Source: Poriferisodalis sp965205175 (GTDB lineage Bacteria > Actinomycetota > Acidimicrobiia > Acidimicrobiales > Poriferisodalaceae). From it: a stretch of DNA of 64,000 nt. Each line of letters starts with the position of its first letter. Positions within the stretch are counted from its first letter, which is position 1. The stretch spans positions 2,728,001 through 2,792,000 of the forward strand of contig NZ_OZ242038.1 of NCBI RefSeq assembly GCF_965205175.1, written 5' to 3'. The translations under genes were made by a program, and so were the position numbers. Below the pieces are notes generated by a model that did no database searches, was not told the origin of the DNA, and saw only the letters and a program-made list of their open reading frames with translations. Positions 33,182 to 41,568 of the stretch are shown here, piece after piece.

Positions 33182-34036
33182 ATGCTGACTACGCTGAGAG
33201 ATGACATCGTGATGGACCATGTCGCAGTGGTCAGCGAGCGCGCGTGGGACAACGTCATCCGCTACGGGCGTGATCTCGGCGGCCGTTGGATCGGAGGACC
33301 CGACAACGACCCATCGTCGCACGCAGGTGACGACTTCTACTTCTGCCAGATGGTCTTCGACGCCGGAACCAAGATCGAGATCCTGGAGCCGATCGAATGC
33401 GAGGGCAGCGATTTCCTGCGCCGTTACTTGGCCCGTAACGGCCCGGGGCCACACCACTTCACCTTCAAGACGCCCGACTTTCGGGGCACCATAGGGGCAC
33501 TGGCCGCTGCGGGCTACCAGGTCATCGGCGTCAACGAGGACGATCCCGACTGGAAAGAGGCGTTCCTGCACCCCAAGGACAGCTGGGGCATCGTCATCCA
33601 AGTCGCGTGGGACGGAGGCGGCGGCTGGGCCGACGCACCGCCGCTGCCACCCACTCGACACCGGCGCGCCACCGCCCTAGCCGGAGTGGTACACCTTGCC
33701 GCCGATGCCCAAGCGGCAGCCAGCCTGTTCGAAGGCCCGCTCGGCATGGAACGCGAGGACGAAGGCAAGGACCCCAATGTCGGCACTTGGGTGACGCTGC
33801 GTTCTGGGCCGTGGTACCTGAGGGTGATCCAGCCCACCGAGCCCAACATGACGCACTGGATGGGCAACCGGCCCGGACGTCTTCAGCTGCTGCATTTCGA
33901 AGTCGACGACCCCGGCCTCGTGCCCGGCGCGCAACGCGTCAACGTATGCGGGGCGGGTGAACGGCAGGAAGCAATGTTCGTCGTTCAGCCAGAGCACAAC
34001 CTCGGCGTACGCCTGCTGCTCACTGCTCACGCTTGA
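33182..34036 (+). CDS. VOC-fold (glyoxalase/dioxygenase) protein, two modules
   Basis: A 284-aa protein with two vicinal-oxygen-chelate modules. Module 1 has DHVAVVSERAWDNVIRYG (metal His), TKIEILEPIECEG (Glu) and PHHFTFKTPDFRGTI (His). Module 2 starts LAGVVHLAADAQAAASLFEGPLG and has the weaker LLHFEVDDPGLV. The first module keeps a plausible metal triad, so the protein could be a lyase, isomerase or ring-cleavage dioxygenase. TAGCCT lies 8 nt before ATG 33182. It is last in the LLM-SDR-VOC cluster. Confidence 0.85.
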   Translation: MLTTLRDDIVMDHVAVVSERAWDNVIRYGRDLGGRWIGGPDNDPSSHAGDDFYFCQMVFDAGTKIEILEPIECEGSDFLRRYLARNGPGPHHFTFKTPDFRGTIGALAAAGYQVIGVNEDDPDWKEAFLHPKDSWGIVIQVAWDGGGGWADAPPLPPTRHRRATALAGVVHLAADAQAAASLFEGPLGMEREDEGKDPNVGTWVTLRSGPWYLRVIQPTEPNMTHWMGNRPGRLQLLHFEVDDPGLVPGAQRVNVCGAGERQEAMFVVQPEHNLGVRLLLTAHA

Positions 34037-34085
34037 GCAGCCGATCACTGGGCCGGCGGTGCCTCCGGCCAAGCGGGCCGGCGGC

Positions 34086-36422
34086 TTATGGGGCTTTGGT
34101 CCACCAGAAGACACGGCGTATCGCGGACCAGCGCTTGCAAGTCTCCGAATAGGCCACGACACTGACCCGCAGCCGATAACCGGCGCCTGCCGCATGGCCG
34201 GTGAGACTCACGGTGCGAGTGAGAGCGGGGCCGGCGGACTCGAAGGCGCCCGCCCCCACGCGTTCGCCGGTGGTCACATTGCGCACCTCATAGGCGTAAC
34301 GGACGGTCTTCACCCAATGCGGCACACCCGCACGGGTGTACGCGCAACGCACATCACGCTGCACATCGGGCATGGCCGCGGGTTTCGTCCAGGTGACCGT
34401 CACCCGACCCGGCTTGCCGGTGTCCACTTTCAGCTCCTGCACCGGCATCGGGCTCATCAACGGACGCCCCGGCGGAACCGGCGGCCTGCCCGCCGCGGCG
34501 ACAGCGAACGTGCGCGTCACCGGCGGCGAGAAGCTCCAGCACACAGCGCTGTACGCCAGCACTTCTGCGATGTAGCTCACCCCGGGGTCGAGACCGGTCA
34601 CCAGCCAGCTCGTGGTGCCCGACAGCACCAGCGACTCCGCCACCACACGCCCCACACCCGACCCGCCGCCACGAGACCGTTCGCGGACCCGCACCAAGAA
34701 CCCCGACGCCTCACAAGCACCGCCGCCCGGCACCGACCACGACACCAGCAGCACACCGCCGCCCGACTCGACGCGCACCCCCGACGGCTGCCACGGCCTC
34801 CCAGACACCACCACACCACCAGAACCACCCGAACCGCCAGAGCCGCCACCCCCGCCGCCGCCCGAACCGCCGCCGGAGCCGCCACCCGACGAAGACCGCG
34901 GCACCGCCGTCGTCGTGCTGGTCGTCGCAGCAGTCGTCGAAGTCGGCGATGTCGTAGTGGTCGCAGCAGTCGTCGTAGTCGTAGTCGGCGGCGTGGTCGT
35001 GGTCGTAGTGGTTGTCGTGGTCGGCGATGTCGTCGTCGTAGTCGTAGTCGGCGGTGCCGTGGTCGTCGTTGTTGTAGTCGTGGTGGTCGTCGTCGTAGTG
35101 GTGGTCGTCGTCGTAGTCGTAGTGGTGGTCGCGGCGGCGCCGACGGTGAAGCTCGCCCAGTCCGACGCAGGCCCCGTGCCGGTCGCGTTCACCGCCCGCA
35201 CCTGCATCCGCCACACACCCGCAGCCAAACCCCCCGACCGCCTAATCGTGTGCGACGTCGTCGACGCCCCCGAACCCCCAATCGAATACCAACCACTGTC
35301 AGACCCGCCCGGAGGCCGCCACTGATACTGCCAACCCGTAATCGTCGAATCACCCGGATCGCTCCACGACACCCTCAACCGATTAGACGTCCCAACCCGC
35401 TGCAACCCCACACCCGACGGCTTCGCCGGCACCGGCACCGTCGTCGTCGTAGTCGTCGTAGTAGTAGTGCTGGTCGTCGTCGATGTTGATGTCGTGGTCG
35501 TAGTAGTCGTAGTCGTAGTAGTCGTGGTGGTGGTCGTCGTAGTCGTCGTTGTCGTGGTGGTGGTGGTCGTGGGCGTTGTGGTTGTTGTCGTCGTAGTCGG
35601 CGGTGCAGTCGTCGTCGTAGTCGTCGTTGTCGTGGTCGGAGCGTTGTCGCCGTCGTCGTCCGCAATCTGCAGACGCGCCGCGCCCCTCAAAGTACCGGCA
35701 TAGGGATACAGCACCAGATACTCGATCGCTGTCTCCTGCGTGGTGTCCCCGCGCACGCCGAACGTCAAAGAGCCCTCCGTCTGCCCCTCAGCGATCATGA
35801 TCGTGCCCCCGTTCGGCCAACAGACATCCGCATCGGCCGGATTCGGCGCCGAACACGACGTCGCCTTCGTGTAATTTAGGTTCCATTTCGCGGTCGCCGG
35901 CGCCGTCACCGACCGGCGCTCAATCGCCACCGTCGTGCCGCCCGCCGGGGCCGCCGCCGGCAGCCTCACCGTCACCGTCACGTCAGTCTCCCCCGAATTG
36001 CCTTCGGTCACCTTCGCCGGCGACACTGTCACCGTAATCACCGAACTCGCCGGCGTCCCTGAGCTCACATTAGACTGCGGGCCCGGCCCGTTCGCGTTCA
36101 CCGCCCTAATCTTCACATACGTCTGGCGCGTGAACGACGGCGACAACAGCGTCGCCTCCGTCGACGACGCATCCGCCCCCGGCAGGTCCGTCCAGTTCGT
36201 CGAACGATTCACCAAAGTCCAAATGCTACCCGTCACATACTGATACTTCGTAATCGTGCTGTCCCCCGGATCATGCCAATACATCCCGAGTCCCCCCACC
36301 ACACCGACCGCCACGAACCCGGCAGGCTTCGCAGGCACCGAACCCTGACCGGACACACCCGACGGCACCACAACTACCACCGACACCGCCAACACCACCA
36401 CCCCCACCAAACCCCACAACAC
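34086..36422 (-). CDS. Secreted fibronectin type III protein with poly-threonine linkers
   Basis: A 778-aa surface or secreted protein. A signal/anchor (WGLVGVVVLAVSVVVVV) is followed by FnIII 1 (about 30-128, AGFVAVGVVGGLGMYWHDPGDS), a Calx-beta-like domain (about 130-255, VSPAKVTEGNSGETDVTV), a poly-Thr linker (262-325), FnIII 2 (SGVGLQRVGTSNRLRVSWSDPG), a second poly-Thr/Pro linker (about 427-505), a Ser/Gly-rich hinge, and FnIII 3-4 (SGVRVESGGGVLLVSWSVPGG; VTVTWTKPAAMPDV). The Thr runs look like O-mannosylation sites and stiff stalks. GTG 36422 is the start. Function probably adhesion or matrix; no anchor motif at the C-terminus. Confidence 0.85.
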   Translation of the reverse strand: MLWGLVGVVVLAVSVVVVVPSGVSGQGSVPAKPAGFVAVGVVGGLGMYWHDPGDSTITKYQYVTGSIWTLVNRSTNWTDLPGADASSTEATLLSPSFTRQTYVKIRAVNANGPGPQSNVSSGTPASSVITVTVSPAKVTEGNSGETDVTVTVRLPAAAPAGGTTVAIERRSVTAPATAKWNLNYTKATSCSAPNPADADVCWPNGGTIMIAEGQTEGSLTFGVRGDTTQETAIEYLVLYPYAGTLRGAARLQIADDDGDNAPTTTTTTTTTTAPPTTTTTTTTPTTTTTTTTTTTTTTTTTTTTTTTTTTTSTSTTTSTTTTTTTTTTVPVPAKPSGVGLQRVGTSNRLRVSWSDPGDSTITGWQYQWRPPGGSDSGWYSIGGSGASTTSHTIRRSGGLAAGVWRMQVRAVNATGTGPASDWASFTVGAAATTTTTTTTTTTTTTTTTTTTTTTTAPPTTTTTTTSPTTTTTTTTTTPPTTTTTTAATTTTSPTSTTAATTSTTTAVPRSSSGGGSGGGSGGGGGGGSGGSGGSGGVVVSGRPWQPSGVRVESGGGVLLVSWSVPGGGACEASGFLVRVRERSRGGGSGVGRVVAESLVLSGTTSWLVTGLDPGVSYIAEVLAYSAVCWSFSPPVTRTFAVAAAGRPPVPPGRPLMSPMPVQELKVDTGKPGRVTVTWTKPAAMPDVQRDVRCAYTRAGVPHWVKTVRYAYEVRNVTTGERVGAGAFESAGPALTRTVSLTGHAAGAGYRLRVSVVAYSETCKRWSAIRRVFWWTKAP
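34905..35140. repeat. Poly-Thr minisatellite, C-terminal linker
   Basis: Triplet-like GTC/GTA/GTG/GTT runs on the + strand (ACN codons on the coding strand), broken by short GGCGGTGCC-type interruptions that encode Ala-Pro. Synonymous codons are mixed, so the tract is not a fresh single-triplet expansion, though its length may still vary between strains. Confidence 0.9.
35440..35640. repeat. Poly-Thr minisatellite, N-terminal linker
   Basis: Same composition as the tract at 34905-35140; encodes about 65 almost uninterrupted threonines. On the + strand it gives a spurious poly-valine frame. Confidence 0.9.
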
Positions 36423-36725
36423 ACCCCCACGCCCACCACCAGCGGCACGCGGCCGCTCAACTACGCTCCGACCCCCCCCCGCGGGAACGGCTCACACAAC
36501 GCACAGTGCGACTACAACCCGGCATCGACACAGCTCCCATCCGGCAGGAATGTGCGCCGAGACTACCCTGTCCCATCACCCAGTCACCCGACACACGGGC
36601 CCCGCACGCGCTCCAACCGCTGCCGGATACACGCCACGTACCTCACGGCACCGCACCAATGACACGCCCGGCGGCCAATCCGTCGTGACAAGACCGCTCC
36701 ACTGCCGCCGGCGCACCGCCTCTGC
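36423..36725. other. Gene-free gap between fibronectin gene and J-protein gene
   Basis: Contains the upstream region of the leftward FnIII gene and a run of nine C (36472-36480). A TAGTCT hexamer on the reverse strand near 36562 could be a -10. The composition is C-rich on the + strand. No gene, RNA or clear terminator was recognised. Confidence 0.5.
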
Positions 36726-37409
36726 TCATGACGACGCGGGTGGCACCCATCGGTCAACGGGAACCAAGCAGAGCCGGCGCCCGGCGATCGGCGCTGCGTG
36801 CGCCTCGGCAGCGGGGTGGCGACACCGGTGGCTGGGTGACATCGTGATGATCTGGTCGAGCACGCCGTCGTTCTGGGGCCAGTCGCAAGGCACCGTCGCC
36901 AGTGCGCCGTCAGGTGTCGTCCAAAAACACTCGCCCACCTCGAACGCCGCCACCGGGGACTGATCGGCGCCATTACTCGCCGTCATGTACGCACTGGCCA
37001 CGAAGATCACCAGCCCCACCACGGCGATGGCTAGCCACGGCAGCACCCGCACGACCAGTGCCGCACTGCGATGGCGCACCACGAAACCGCCAGGTCCCCC
37101 AGGTTCGTTTGTGGCAACGCCGCCGGCCGGCGCCTGTCCCGCGGTGCGTGCTGCTGATGGCGCCGACTGGGCAGTCTGCGCACGCACACGGTCGTAGGTG
37201 CGGCGCGACTCCGCGCTCCCCAGCACTCGCCATGCCTCATTGACCGCTCGCATACGCCGATCTGCGCGCTCGGTCTGCTCCGCGCTGGTGTTGCCGCGCC
37301 GATCCGGGTGATTTGCGCGGGCAGCGCGGATCCACGCTCGCCGAATCTCCGCCACATCGGCATCGGGACGCACGCCGAGCGCCAAGTAGTGGTCGGGCAA
37401 CTGGGCCAT
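36726..37409 (-). CDS. Membrane-anchored J-domain protein
   Basis: A 227-aa protein. The N-terminal J-domain (about 5-70) has DHYLALGVRPDADVAEIRRAW, the HPD tripeptide in RANHPDRRG, and VNEAWRVLGSAESRRTYDRV. A Pro/Ala linker, one transmembrane segment (LPWLAIAVVGLVIFVASAYM) and an exported domain with VGECFWTTPDGALATVPCDWP follow; this last resembles the septum-formation/DUF4190-type domain with paired Cys. It could recruit DnaK to the membrane. GGGAGG 8 nt before ATG 37409 supports the start. Confidence 0.85.
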   Translation of the reverse strand: MAQLPDHYLALGVRPDADVAEIRRAWIRAARANHPDRRGNTSAEQTERADRRMRAVNEAWRVLGSAESRRTYDRVRAQTAQSAPSAARTAGQAPAGGVATNEPGGPGGFVVRHRSAALVVRVLPWLAIAVVGLVIFVASAYMTASNGADQSPVAAFEVGECFWTTPDGALATVPCDWPQNDGVLDQIITMSPSHRCRHPAAEAHAAPIAGRRLCLVPVDRWVPPASS

Positions 37410-37588
37410 CGGCAGGCCTCCCGCACGCGACGCTACTGGCGTGCCCGTCTTCGGTGCGCTGCGCCGGTGGTCGCTATCGTCGCATTGCGTCCCGTCCGCC
37501 GAGGCATGCGCAGAAGACGCGGCCGTACCGCCCTCACCCGCCAGCCGTGAACCGCCAGCCATGAAGTGCCAGCAACGAGGTGCCAGCC

Positions 37589-39067
37589 ATGACCAGCGCC
37601 AACGTCGATCCTCGCACTCCGGTGCTTGTGGGTGCCGGACAGTTCAAACAGCGCCCCGAGGTGCCCGTCGAAGCGCTCGAACCGGTCGCCATGATGGCCG
37701 AAGCGCTCAACGCCGCCTTGGCCGACGCCGCGGCGCCGGGCTTGGCCAAGCGAGCCACCCACACGTGGGTCGTGAAGGGTGCTTGGCCGTATTCGGACCC
37801 TGCCGCGTTGCTCAATGAGCGCTTCGGCATCGCTGCGAGGACCGGATTGTCCACCGACGGCGGCCACGTTCCGCAGACGCTGGTGAACATGGCCTGCAAT
37901 CGCATTGCAGCCGGGCAGGCCGATGTCGTGCTCATCGTCGGGGCCGAGGGCATATGGAGTCGTCGGCGTGCCCGCCGCGCAGGCCAGCGCATCCCGTACA
38001 CCGGCCAGACCGACAAAGCCCCCGACGAGCTGCTGGGCGTCGACGTCGTCATGAACAACGAGGTGGAGATCGAGCGCGGTCTGCGCGACCCGATCAACGT
38101 GTACCCGCTGTTCGAATCTGCATTTCGGGCTTCGCGGGGCGAGACCGTCGACGGGCATCGCGACCGCATTGCGGCCATGTGGGAGTCCTTCAATCGGGCC
38201 GCTGTCGCCAACCCGTACGCCTGGGTTCGCACGCCGATGACCGCGCAGGAGATACGCGAGCCGAGCCCGACGAATCGGCTCGTCGGCTTCCCGTACACGA
38301 AGTGCATGAACTCCAACTGGGACCTGGACCTCGCAGCGGCGCTCATCATGTGCTCGGCTGAGACAGCGACCGCCGCGGGGGTGCCTGCCGACCGCTGGGT
38401 GTTCCCGCATGCCGGCACCGACGGCCGCGACACCGATCACGTGTCCAATCGCGACAACCTGCACAGCTCGCCTGCCATTCGCGTAGCCGGTCGTCGAGCA
38501 ATGGAACTGGCCGGAGTTGCAGCCGACGACATCGAGTACGTGGACCTATACTCCTGTTTCCCGTCGGCCGTGCAGGTCTCGGCGACAGAACTGGGCCTCG
38601 GCCTCGAGCGCGAGCTGACGGTCACCGGCGGTCTCACGTTCGCCGGAGGCCCACTGAACAACTACGTCAGCCATTCGATCGCCACCATGGCGGGCAAGCT
38701 GCGCGAGCACCCCGGCAGCATCGGCCTGTGCTCCGCAAACGGCGGCTACCTCACCAAGCACGCGTTCGGCATCTACTCGACGACGCCGCCTCAGCACGGC
38801 TTTCGCCACGAGGACTGCCAACGCGACATCGACCGGCTCAGCTCCGTCGAGCTCGATGCCGGCTACACCGGACGCGCCACGGTAGAGGCATACACCGTCA
38901 TGCATGGCCGCGAGGCGCCCGAAGCAGCGTTGGCCGCGGTGCGCACACCCAGTGGCCGCCAATGGGCACGCAGCAGCGATCCGTCGCTGATGGACGAGAT
39001 GCAGCAATCCGAGTTCGTCGGTGCCGGCATCGTCGTCAACGACTCCTTCGAATTCGCGTCGGGCTGA
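37589..39067 (+). CDS. Thiolase-superfamily acetyl-CoA acetyltransferase-like protein
   Basis: A 492-aa thiolase-fold protein: RTPVLVGAGQFKQRPE, VNMACNRIAAGQADVVLIVGAE (probable nucleophile Cys), YVDLYSCFPSAVQVSATELG, GLTFAGGPLNNYVSHSIATM and LCSANGGYLTKHAFGIYST. The canonical CxxGxxA and GHPxGxxG signatures are altered, as in the long actinobacterial 'acetyl-CoA acetyltransferase' subgroup, and the C-terminal 90 residues form an extra domain (TVEAYTVMHGREAPEAAL). It probably acts on a CoA thioester, but the reaction is unknown. An upstream GTG 37580 is an alternative start. Confidence 0.83.
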   Translation: MTSANVDPRTPVLVGAGQFKQRPEVPVEALEPVAMMAEALNAALADAAAPGLAKRATHTWVVKGAWPYSDPAALLNERFGIAARTGLSTDGGHVPQTLVNMACNRIAAGQADVVLIVGAEGIWSRRRARRAGQRIPYTGQTDKAPDELLGVDVVMNNEVEIERGLRDPINVYPLFESAFRASRGETVDGHRDRIAAMWESFNRAAVANPYAWVRTPMTAQEIREPSPTNRLVGFPYTKCMNSNWDLDLAAALIMCSAETATAAGVPADRWVFPHAGTDGRDTDHVSNRDNLHSSPAIRVAGRRAMELAGVAADDIEYVDLYSCFPSAVQVSATELGLGLERELTVTGGLTFAGGPLNNYVSHSIATMAGKLREHPGSIGLCSANGGYLTKHAFGIYSTTPPQHGFRHEDCQRDIDRLSSVELDAGYTGRATVEAYTVMHGREAPEAALAAVRTPSGRQWARSSDPSLMDEMQQSEFVGAGIVVNDSFEFASG

Positions 39068-39211
39068 ACTGGGCATCGCCCGGCTGCGCTGTCGCCGGCG
39101 AGAGCCATGCCGTTCGCGTACGCTTGACAGCGCAAGGTGCCTTGCCCCACGGCCCCTGCGTCGGCCACTCCCCTCGTCCCATGCGTCGACCACATTGGGG
39201 CCTGAGCCGTC

Positions 39212-41317
39212 ATGTCCGACGCCAGCGGGGTCCGAACATCTCAGCGCTATCTCAATCGAGAGCTGTCCTGGCTGGACTTCAACCATCGCGTCCTCGCTCT
39301 TGCGCACGACCGAAGGCTGCCGCTGCTCGAGCGCGTCAAGTTCGTCGCGATCCACGCATCCAATCTCGACGAGTTCTTCCAAGTCCGAGTTCCCACGGTG
39401 CTCGATTCGGTCGCAGCCGGAGTGCGCACAGCCGGCGCCGACGGGCTGACTGCGCGCGCACAGCTCAAGCAGATCAGAGCGGCGGCTGCCGATCAGCTCG
39501 GCTCAGCCTCGTCGCTGTTCGAGCACGAGCTGCGTCCGGCACTGGCTGCGGAGGGAATCTCGTTCGTCCGGCCCGAGGAGCTCGATGCCGCGCATCGCGC
39601 GTGGATCGCGGAGTGCTTCAGCGAACAGGTCTTTCCGGTGCTGACCCCCCTCGCTGTCGATCCGGCTCACCCGTTCCCCTACATCTCGGACCTGTCACTG
39701 AACCTCGCCGTGTTCGTGCAGCGCTCCCAGAACGGACCGTCGTTCGCCCGTGTCAAGGTGCCGCCGATCCTGCCGCGATTCCTGCGCCTGCCCGACGAGC
39801 ACCGTTTTGTCCCGCTGGAGTCGGTGATCGCCGGCCACCTCGGCGATCTGTTTCCGGGCGTGCATCTGCTGAGTCACAGCATGTTCCGAGTCACACGCGA
39901 TGCAGACCTCGACATCGACGACACCGAGACCGACGACTTGCTCAAGCACTTGGAGCTCGAGCTGCGCCGGCGACGCTTCGGCGGCGCGGTGCGGATCGAA
40001 GCCGCACCGGATTTGGCCGACGAGGCGCTGGACCTGCTGACACGCGAGCTGAAGCTGACCCACGACGACGTCTACACCTCGGCGGGGCTGCTCGGGCTGG
40101 CGGACTTGGCCGAGCTGTACAGCATCGACCGGGACGACCTGAAGACGCCGCCGCACAACCCGAGAACCCCCCTGCCGTTACGAGCCTCGACCGAGGACAG
40201 CGCGCTGCTCGCAGGCGGCACCGGGCGCCGGGCGGGAACCGCAGACGATGCCGAGACCGGCATCGACGTCTTCGGTGTCCTCAGGCGCGAAGACGTCCTG
40301 GTGCATCTGCCGTACGAGTCATTCACGACCAGCCTGGATGCCTTCATCCGTCAGGCTGCGGACGACCCCGAGGCGCTCGCCATCAAGATGACGATGTACC
40401 GGACCTCCGAGCGGACCCGCTTGGTGGACTCGCTGATCCGGGCCGCTGAACGCGGCAAGCAAGTCGTCGTCGTCGTCGAGCTCAAGGCGCGCTTCGACGA
40501 ACACGCCAACATCGAATGGGCCCGGATTCTCGAACGCGCGGGCGTCCATGTCGCCTACGGCGTGGTCGGGCTCAAGACCCACTGCAAGCTGGCCATGGTG
40601 GTGAGGCGCGAGCCGCGCGGCATCGCCCACTACTGCTTCATCGGCACCGGCAACTTCAATGCCGACACCGCGCGCATCTATGAGGACTTCGGACTCTTCA
40701 CCGCAGACCGTGACTTCGCAGCCGACGTAGCGGGGCTGTTCAACTCGCTCACCGGCTACAGCCGCAAGACCGACTACCGCAAGCTGGCTGTTGCGCCGCA
40801 CAGCCTCGGCCAGTCGCTCGTCGAGCACATCGAGGCGGAGGCGGCCGAGCCTGACGGGCACATCTTCATGAAGATGAACGCCATCGTGGACACCGAAGTC
40901 ATCGATGCCCTGTACGTGGCGTCGCAGCGGGGCTGTCGCGTCGATCTGGTGGTCCGCGGCATCTGCTGTCTGGTCCCCGGCGTAGAGGCCATGAGCGAGA
41001 ACATCACCGTGCGCAGCATCGTCGGCCGTTTCTTGGAGCACAGCAGGGTGTACCGCTTCGGGACGTCGGACCGGGGCTTCACGATCCTGCTCGGCTCGGC
41101 CGACGCCATGCCGCGCAATCTGCGCTATCGCGTCGAGGCGTTGGCGCCGGTGGAATCGCCTGCACTCGTCGGCGAGCTCCGCAGGCTCACCGACATGTAC
41201 CTCGCCGACGAAATTGCCCGCTGGGAACTCGGCAGCGACGGCACGTGGACCCGTCACCCCGGGAACGATCTCCACGAGCTGATGCTGGCGCTGCACGCCG
41301 AGCGGCGCGACCGCTAG
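39212..41317 (+). CDS. ppk1: Polyphosphate kinase 1
   Basis: A 701-aa enzyme that polymerises the gamma-phosphate of ATP into polyphosphate. It starts RYLNRELSWLDFNHRVLALA and has FVAIHASNLDEFFQVRVP, TPLAVDPAHPFPYISDLSLNL, YESFTTSLDAFIRQAADDP and the autophosphorylated His of VVGLKTHCKLAMVVR (about 457). FIGTGNFNADTARIYED and ILLGSADAMPRNLRYRVE complete the PLD-like halves. Length and all motifs are normal. It stands alone; no ppx or pho genes are adjacent. Confidence 0.95.
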   Translation: MSDASGVRTSQRYLNRELSWLDFNHRVLALAHDRRLPLLERVKFVAIHASNLDEFFQVRVPTVLDSVAAGVRTAGADGLTARAQLKQIRAAAADQLGSASSLFEHELRPALAAEGISFVRPEELDAAHRAWIAECFSEQVFPVLTPLAVDPAHPFPYISDLSLNLAVFVQRSQNGPSFARVKVPPILPRFLRLPDEHRFVPLESVIAGHLGDLFPGVHLLSHSMFRVTRDADLDIDDTETDDLLKHLELELRRRRFGGAVRIEAAPDLADEALDLLTRELKLTHDDVYTSAGLLGLADLAELYSIDRDDLKTPPHNPRTPLPLRASTEDSALLAGGTGRRAGTADDAETGIDVFGVLRREDVLVHLPYESFTTSLDAFIRQAADDPEALAIKMTMYRTSERTRLVDSLIRAAERGKQVVVVVELKARFDEHANIEWARILERAGVHVAYGVVGLKTHCKLAMVVRREPRGIAHYCFIGTGNFNADTARIYEDFGLFTADRDFAADVAGLFNSLTGYSRKTDYRKLAVAPHSLGQSLVEHIEAEAAEPDGHIFMKMNAIVDTEVIDALYVASQRGCRVDLVVRGICCLVPGVEAMSENITVRSIVGRFLEHSRVYRFGTSDRGFTILLGSADAMPRNLRYRVEALAPVESPALVGELRRLTDMYLADEIARWELGSDGTWTRHPGNDLHELMLALHAERRDR

Positions 41318-41351
41318 CCGAGTGCTCGCCGCGACGTGCAGTTGCTCTTGC

Positions 41352-41357
41352 TAAGAT
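41352..41357 (+). promoter_or_regulatory. -10 box (TAAGAT) for leuA leader transcript
   Basis: TAAGAT lies exactly 7 nt before GTG 41365. This is the same spacing as for znuA, the thiolase and the HNH gene, and it predicts a leaderless transcript that starts at or next to the leader-peptide GTG. No good -35 hexamer is visible. Confidence 0.6.
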
Positions 41358-41364
41358 CGCTGTT

Positions 41365-41427
41365 GTGATTCGCGTCTCGACGCACACCACACCGCATCCC
41401 GCATTCGGGCTGCTCCTTCTCGCCTAG
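41365..41427 (+). CDS. leuL: Leucine-rich leader peptide of leuA attenuator
   Basis: A 20-aa reading frame from GTG 41365 to TAG 41427 ends AFGLLLLA, with four consecutive Leu codons (CTG CTC CTT CTC). It is followed by a strong hairpin (41428-41450) and then a terminator-like hairpin with six T (41455-41484) before leuA. This is the classic layout for leucine-controlled attenuation: ribosome stalling at the Leu codons when leucyl-tRNA is scarce would favour read-through. Confidence 0.8.
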   Translation: MIRVSTHTTPHPAFGLLLLA

Positions 41428-41450
41428 GCGGGGACCGCTCCGGTCCTCGC
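41428..41450 (+). promoter_or_regulatory. Upstream hairpin of leuA attenuator
   Basis: GCGGGGACCG pairs with CGGTCCTCGC (one G-T wobble) around a 3-nt loop, starting one base after the leader-peptide stop. It could be the pause or anti-terminator-competing stem of the attenuator. Confidence 0.55.
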
Positions 41451-41454
41451 CCTG

Positions 41455-41484
41455 CCTCCTGCGCCTCTGGCCAGGAGGTTTTTT
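41455..41484 (+). terminator. Attenuator terminator before leuA
   Basis: CCTCCTG (41455-41461) pairs with CAGGAGG (41472-41478), GCC/GGC inside continues the stem around a TCT loop, and TTTTTT (41479-41484) follows directly. In this high-GC, T-poor setting the U-tract is striking. It lies 85 bp before the leuA ATG. Confidence 0.85.
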
Positions 41485-41568
41485 GTTGGCCTGCCCCCAG
41501 CTCCCCCATCCCCAGCCCGCATTCCCGACCCTCACGCAATCCTCTGCCCGCACTCTCAGGAGGCTTCC

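Noticed and set aside
35467..35703. Poly-valine frame on the + strand
   Set aside because: Complement of the ACN-rich tract coding for poly-threonine; an artefact of the triplet repeat.
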